From assembly GCA_005881235.1 (NCBI GenBank), contig VBEQ01000157.1:1-27054 (forward strand): 27,054 nucleotides of DNA. The letters are read 5' to 3'. The translations under genes were made by a program, and so were the position numbers. Under the pieces are notes generated by a model. The model worked only from the letters and a program-made list of their open reading frames with translations, was not told the origin of the DNA and ran no database searches. Shown here piece by piece: positions 23,293 through 27,054 of this stretch (position 1 is its first letter; every line of letters starts with the position of its first letter). The stretch is from Chloroflexota bacterium. Its GTDB lineage: Bacteria > Chloroflexota > Dormibacteria > CF-121.

Positions 23293-24651
23293 ATGGACGG
23301 ATATGCTCGCCCCCGAATGCGTGGGGCAGCTGCAGCACTTCTCGTTCTGACGGTCAGCTGCAACGGAATCCCCTCGCGACCCTCGCCGATCCCGACAGCA
23401 GCCCTTGAGGCGCCGCAATCGCGCAGCCTATCGGCAATGGCTTACGACCAGAAACACAAGGTCACGCTCCTTTACGGCGGCTGGCCAACGCGCGGCTACC
23501 CGTACTTCGACACCTGGGCCTGGGACGGGACGCACTGGGCACAGCAACACCCCGCGACCGAGCCGCGCCTCTGGTCGCCCTCCATGGTGTACGACCAGGC
23601 GCGGCAACAGATCATCCTCTTTGGGACCACGGTTGCGAGCGGGGGCTCGGTCGACGGCGTGGCCGGTCAGACCTGGGCATGGGACGGCGCCAACTGGCGG
23701 CAAGCACATCCTCGGGCGTCGCCCGGTGCACGGCATAGCGCCCAGCTGGTGTACGACTCCACGCTGAAGGAGGTGATCATGTTTGGTGGCATCGGCTTCA
23801 AGTCAGAGGCGTTTACTGACACCTGGGCGTGGAATGGAATTGACTGGCACAAGCTGAGCGGGTCGATTCCGGGACTCCCGGACGGCGGAGTCTTTGGCGC
23901 GGCAGCATACGACGCTGTCATCGACCGCGTCGTCCTGTACAAGGGTTTCTCGCACAGCAGCGCCATTAACCCGGCGATGTGGTTATTCGACGGCACAGGC
24001 TGGACCCAGCAGCGAGCTGGCGGCGGCGCGTTGCCGACGGACGGTCTCAGCATGATCTACGACCCGGCGCTACAGAAGCTGGTGCTGTTTGGGGGCGAGG
24101 ACAGCCGCAACATCGCTACCGGGGTCGGACGGAATCTCAAATCTGCCATCTGGCTCTGGGATGGACACACCTGGCAACTACGGCCAGCGTCCACAGCCCC
24201 GCTCGCGCGAAGGGACACGGCGATGGATTACGAGAGCGACGGCCAGGGGATGCTGATCTTCGGCGGACTGGGCAACATTGGCGGTACCGATGTCGCGCTC
24301 GGCGATACCTGGAGCTGGGACGGCGTCAGTTGGACCAGCCACGGCGCCGTACCCGAGGTCGGCACCGCCGTTTTCAACCTTACGATCGACGGAAGCGTTC
24401 CGAGCGGAGAACGCTACGCGTTACTGTTCATGTGGTCGGCGGCGGCCCAGCCGGCAACGTGGATCTGCGGCGTTGATGACCCATGCCAGGGCCGCGGCCA
24501 CACCTACACTGTGCGGATTCAGGTGCTGATGTCCGGGCATACGACCTATGAGTACCAACGGGTGCGTGCCGATGGGTCCGTCCAACGGTTTCAAGCCGGC
24601 TCGGTTGACCTCAGCCGACCGGTAAATATCAGCGCCCGATACCGTTACTAG
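23293..24651 (+). CDS. Secreted lipoprotein with kelch-like beta-propeller repeats (second paralogue)
   Basis: 452 residues from ATG 23293; a TTG at 23272 and an ATG at 23317 are alternatives and none has a good ribosome site. The ATG gives a charged n-region (YARPRMR), a hydrophobic stretch and lipobox-like TVSC. About six repeats follow with the same pattern as the 2867-3886 protein: MAYDQKHKVTLLYGG, DTWAWDG, W, then QQHPAT-like linkers (shared as EHPATS and QHPAST in the other copy). After the propeller, residues ~375-452 form a separate beta-rich tail with two Cys (ICGVDDPCQGRGHTY), absent from the shorter paralogue. Likely an outer-face binding protein; partner unknown. Confidence 0.8.
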   Translation: MDGYARPRMRGAAAALLVLTVSCNGIPSRPSPIPTAALEAPQSRSLSAMAYDQKHKVTLLYGGWPTRGYPYFDTWAWDGTHWAQQHPATEPRLWSPSMVYDQARQQIILFGTTVASGGSVDGVAGQTWAWDGANWRQAHPRASPGARHSAQLVYDSTLKEVIMFGGIGFKSEAFTDTWAWNGIDWHKLSGSIPGLPDGGVFGAAAYDAVIDRVVLYKGFSHSSAINPAMWLFDGTGWTQQRAGGGALPTDGLSMIYDPALQKLVLFGGEDSRNIATGVGRNLKSAIWLWDGHTWQLRPASTAPLARRDTAMDYESDGQGMLIFGGLGNIGGTDVALGDTWSWDGVSWTSHGAVPEVGTAVFNLTIDGSVPSGERYALLFMWSAAAQPATWICGVDDPCQGRGHTYTVRIQVLMSGHTTYEYQRVRADGSVQRFQAGSVDLSRPVNISARYRY

Positions 24652-24781
24652 CCCAGGCCGGATCGCGAAAATGGGTGAGTCAATTCGTGAGGTCTCGCCG
24701 CGCCTCGAACGGCGTCCCCTGGTGGATTGCACGGAGGCCCGCCATTCCCTGTACAACGGCTGGGCGGCCGTCAGTCTGGCG

Positions 24782-25250
24782 TTAGGCTTCGAGGGCTCCG
24801 ATGTATGGAGCCCCGTCAGCTGTTGGCCCGCTGTGTGTTTGGGCGCCAAGCCGTCGCCGACAGTGCGTGAAGTAGAGGTAATGCCGAGCCCGGGTCGCTG
24901 ACACGTACAAGAGCCTCCGCTCATCTCCCAGTGCATCCCTGCTGCCCGGCTAGGGATGTACTCGTCCTCCGCGGCGACGACGAACACCGCATCGGCGCTC
25001 AGACCCTTCGCCTGATGCATGGTCATGATGTTCACGGCGCCCGCCTCAAGTTCCTGCCGTTGTCCGTCAGCGACACGTTGATGGTTCGAAGCAGATCCTC
25101 CAGGTCAGCCGGCATCGCCACCGCTTGGCTCGTGGCCAGCCAGAGATCTCGGTGACCATCCCGGCGATTTCTTCTGTCGCCTCGCCGATCGCCCGGCCGT
25201 ACTTGCCAAGAATGGACGACGTGAGCTCGTGGGCTTGCTGACATCGAACC
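24782..25250 (-). pseudogene. Remnant of a UvrD/PcrA-type superfamily I helicase, C-terminal part
   Basis: On the minus strand, helicase-like sequence is spread over different frames. Around 25150-25060 one frame reads DLEDLLRTINVSLTD. A second, ~25065-24940, reads NIMTMHQAKGLSADAVFVV then AAEDEYIP, matching helicase motif V and its surroundings. A third, from ~24925, reads DERRLLYVSATRARHYLYFT, matching motif VI with its essential Arg, and ends at TAA 24782-24784. At least two frameshifts therefore break the gene, and there is no N-terminal Walker A region in the window. It is a decayed gene rather than a working one, unless the sequence has several errors. The 5' limit is uncertain. Confidence 0.75.
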
Positions 25251-25328
25251 GCATCCTGAAGGGCAGAACGCTGGAATTTGAATTGCGAAGCCCTTCGACG
25301 AGCTCGTCTCAGCCGCAAATCGTGAAAA

Positions 25329-25404
25329 TGGCTGGGGCGCTAGGATTCGAACCTAGGATTACCTGATCCAGAGTCAGGCGCCTTACCAGCTTGGCCACGC
25401 CCCA
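25329..25404 (-). tRNA. tRNA-Gln (anticodon CTG)
   Basis: The 76-nt minus-strand sequence folds as a tRNA. The acceptor stem TGGGGCG/CGCCCCA starts with the U1-A72 pair typical of bacterial tRNA-Gln. The anticodon arm is CCTGA-CTCTGGA-TCAGG with anticodon CTG, reading codon CAG. The T arm is CCTAG-GTTCGAA-CTAGG-like (CTAGGTTCGAATCCTAG), and the discriminator is G followed by an encoded CCA. It stands between the helicase remnant and the gluconokinase gene. Confidence 0.96.
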
Positions 25405-25457
25405 GCGGTACGGCTTAGGCTGGCACAGTTTATCAGAGGATTGGCGGAAAATCAGTC

Positions 25458-26997
25458 ATGCCCAAAACGAAATCCAGTGAAGGCGTGCTGGCGCTGGACG
25501 TGGGCACATCATCGGTCCGTGCGGTGGTCTACGGCAGCCGCGGACAGATGCTCGCGCCCACGCTTTGCGATCTCTCGTACAAGGTCCGGACCACCGATCC
25601 GGGAGAGGTCTCCTCGAATCCCGATGAGCTGGTGCGGCTGATCGCAACCACGATCGATGCCGCGCTGAAGGGGGCCCGCAAAGAGAAGATCGACATCATC
25701 GCCGCCGCGACGGCCTGCTACTGGCACAGCCTGATGGGTGTCGACCGTAAGGGCCGTCCGACCACTGAGGTTCTCACCTGGGCGGATACTCGGAGCGCAT
25801 CAGAAACCCGCAACCTGCGCACAGAATTGGACGAGCGCGCCTACCACAGCCGTACCGGCTGTTTCTTCCACGCGAGCTTCTGGCCGGCGAAGCTCCGCTG
25901 GCTGCGGGAGACACGGCGGCCGGCGGTCGCCCGAACGGTCCGCTGGATCTCGCTCGCCGAATACCTCTATCACCGACTGCTGGGCGAGTATCGCGTCAGC
26001 CTCTCGATCGCTTCCGGCACCGGGTTGTTCGATGTCCATCGCTGCCACTGGGACCCGGAGGCGCTCGAGGTCGCCGGCATCGACGCCGACCACCTATCGC
26101 CGCTGGCGGATCGCGACCAGGCGATGAGTGGCCTGCGCCCGCCCTTCGCCAAACGCTGGCCGCAGTTGCGCGACATCCCGTGGTTTCTTCCCCTTGGCGA
26201 TGGGGCGCTCGCGAACGTGGGTGCCGGGTGCGTCGATCCGCGCTGGCTCTGCGCCACGATCGGCACCTCGAGCGCGCTACGCGTCATTCTCGACCAGAAC
26301 GACCTGACTATCCCGTGGGGTGCCTTCGTCTACCGCCTCGATAAAGCGCGCTACGTCCTGGGCGGCGCGTTGAGCGAGGGCGGCAACGTGGTCCGCTGGT
26401 TCACCGCTGGGCTCGGTCACCAGCAGAAAAAGGAGTTAGCGCGTGCGGCTGCCGCCGTCCCCCCGGACAGCCACGGCCTCACCGTGCTTCCCTTCTGGGC
26501 CGGCGAGCGCAGTCCGAACTGGCGAGGCGATGCCCGAGCGGTGATTACCGGGTTGTCGCTCGGCACGCGGCCGGCGCACATGCTGCGTGCATCGATGGAG
26601 GCGATCACCTATCAGCTCGTCGTCGTGGCCACGGCCATCGACCATGCCGTGCCTCGCCCCCGCGCGGTGATCGCGACCGGCGGCCAGCTGATTCATTCCG
26701 CCGCCTGGCGCCAGATGCTGGCCGACGCCCTCCACCGGCCGGTGACGACGTCCCCTGAAAGAGAGGCCTCGAGTCGTGGTGCGGCGCTGCTCGCGCTCGA
26801 GGCGCTCGGCCGGTTGCCCCGGTTGTGGTCCTCATCACCGCCGCGCGGTAGAAGTCGAGCGTGCCCGGCGGCGCCAGCAAGACCTCTACGACCTGCTCTT
26901 TCCCCCGCGCGGAGGGCCCGAGCACGCGACCCCTATCGCCGCGGCGGAATCAGATTCCAGAAAGAAGGATCTTCGAAGCCCAGCCGCCAGACACTGA
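25458..26997 (+). CDS. FGGY-family carbohydrate kinase, gluconokinase-like, with a frameshifted 3' end
   Basis: From ATG 25458 the frame codes for a typical FGGY kinase: phosphate-1 loop LALDVGTSSVRAVVY (Asp14, Gly16, Thr17), YWHSLMGVD and LTWADTRSA, TGCFFHASFWPAKLRWL, LGDGALANVGAG for phosphate 2, and ATGGQLIHSAAWRQML near the C-terminus. The tryptophan/aromatic pattern fits FGGY gluconokinases, which make 6-phosphogluconate. After LGRLPRLW (to ~26828) the frame turns into an unlike sequence that stays open to the window edge, antisense to the next gene. Typical kinase C-terminal sequence (VEVERARRRQQDLYDLLFPP) lies in the +1 frame and ends at 26997. Together with a shorter-than-usual spacing this points to an indel: either a sequencing error or a damaged gene. 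Confidence 0.82.
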
Positions 26998-27054
26998 TGC
27001 CCTTGAGGCCGAACTCGTACATCAGCGGCAGCTTTCGACGCAGCGTTTCGGTGC
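26933..27054 (-). CDS. C-terminal end of a glycoside hydrolase family 18 (YaaH/chitinase-like) protein
   Basis: Only the last 39 residues are in the window, ending with TAG 26935-26933. The peptide LMYEFGLKGISVWRLGFEDP then FWNLIPPRR closely fits the C-terminus of GH18 catalytic domains of the spore-cortex/peptidoglycan hydrolase type, where GLKGISVWRLGFED forms the final barrel strand and helix. The active-site DxxDxDxE motif is off the window. The gene runs toward the gluconokinase gene and overlaps its apparent 3' tail, which supports the view that that tail is not real coding sequence. Confidence 0.75.
   Translation of the reverse strand, partial: TETLRRKLPLMYEFGLKGISVWRLGFEDPSFWNLIPPRR

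Noticed and set aside
26898..26925. Third copy of the queG repeat in the kinase tail
   Set aside because: The likeness is limited to C-run and G-run composition, and the bases also read as normal kinase C-terminal code in one frame.
1..27054. CRISPR arrays, insertion sequences, transposases or phage genes
   Set aside because: No regularly spaced repeats, transposase motifs or phage structural proteins were seen on either strand.

Overview
This is a GC-rich, gene-dense stretch of bacterial chromosome. Genes pack tightly, with many 4-nt start/stop overlaps (ATGA, GTGA) and three convergent pairs that share a CTAA or TTAG. The mix suggests a soil or sediment bacterium of the Chloroflexota/Dormibacterota type: a DUF5667-like anti-sigma factor, several beta-propeller lipoproteins, FAD-dependent ThyX, an FGGY gluconokinase and a rifampin phosphotransferase. 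This placement is inferred from gene content and style only; no rRNA is present to confirm it.

Layout. 1-2862 (+): the end of a phytoene-dehydrogenase-like FAD oxidoreductase, an agmatinase-family ureohydrolase and a class III PLP aminotransferase, probably one catabolic operon. 2867-3886 (+): a kelch-like lipoprotein. 3883-11171 (-): a long run of genes on one strand. In transcription order these are a small DnaA-domain-I-like protein, acylphosphatase, a class I aminotransferase, trpC-trpF-trpB-trpA, an ECF sigma factor with its membrane zinc-finger anti-sigma factor, and a NUDIX hydrolase. The trp genes supply the last steps of tryptophan synthesis; trpE, trpG and trpD are not in the window. 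11216-12457 (+): queG, carrying an in-frame insertion that looks like a dispersed palindromic repeat. 12369-14058 (-): bioY, a zinc-ribbon NUDIX hydrolase and a PduO-type cobalamin adenosyltransferase. 14116-15342 (+): a Ycf48/BNR-like lipoprotein. 15339-16190 (-): thyX with a changed signature motif, divergent from a small unknown gene (16281-16670, +). 16667-18682 (-): a large membrane protein with a spermidine-synthase-like domain. 18814-19113 (-): a small secreted protein, divergent from a LysR regulator (19224-20192, +) across a dyad-rich gap. 20435-23035 (+): rph, a predicted rifampin-inactivating phosphotransferase. 23293-24651 (+): a second kelch-like lipoprotein. 24782-25250 (-): a decayed UvrD-type helicase remnant. 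25329-25404 (-): tRNA-Gln(CTG). 25458-26997 (+): a gluconokinase gene with a broken 3' end. 26933-27054 (-): the end of a GH18-type glycoside hydrolase.

Most of the window is biosynthetic or housekeeping. The parts most worth a second look are the repeat-derived insertion inside queG, the stand-alone DnaA-domain-I-like protein, the altered ThyX motif next to DnaA-box-like sequences, the LysR/secreted-protein divergon, the rph gene, and the eroded segment around the tRNA. I found no CRISPR array, no intact mobile element and no clearly new multi-gene system.
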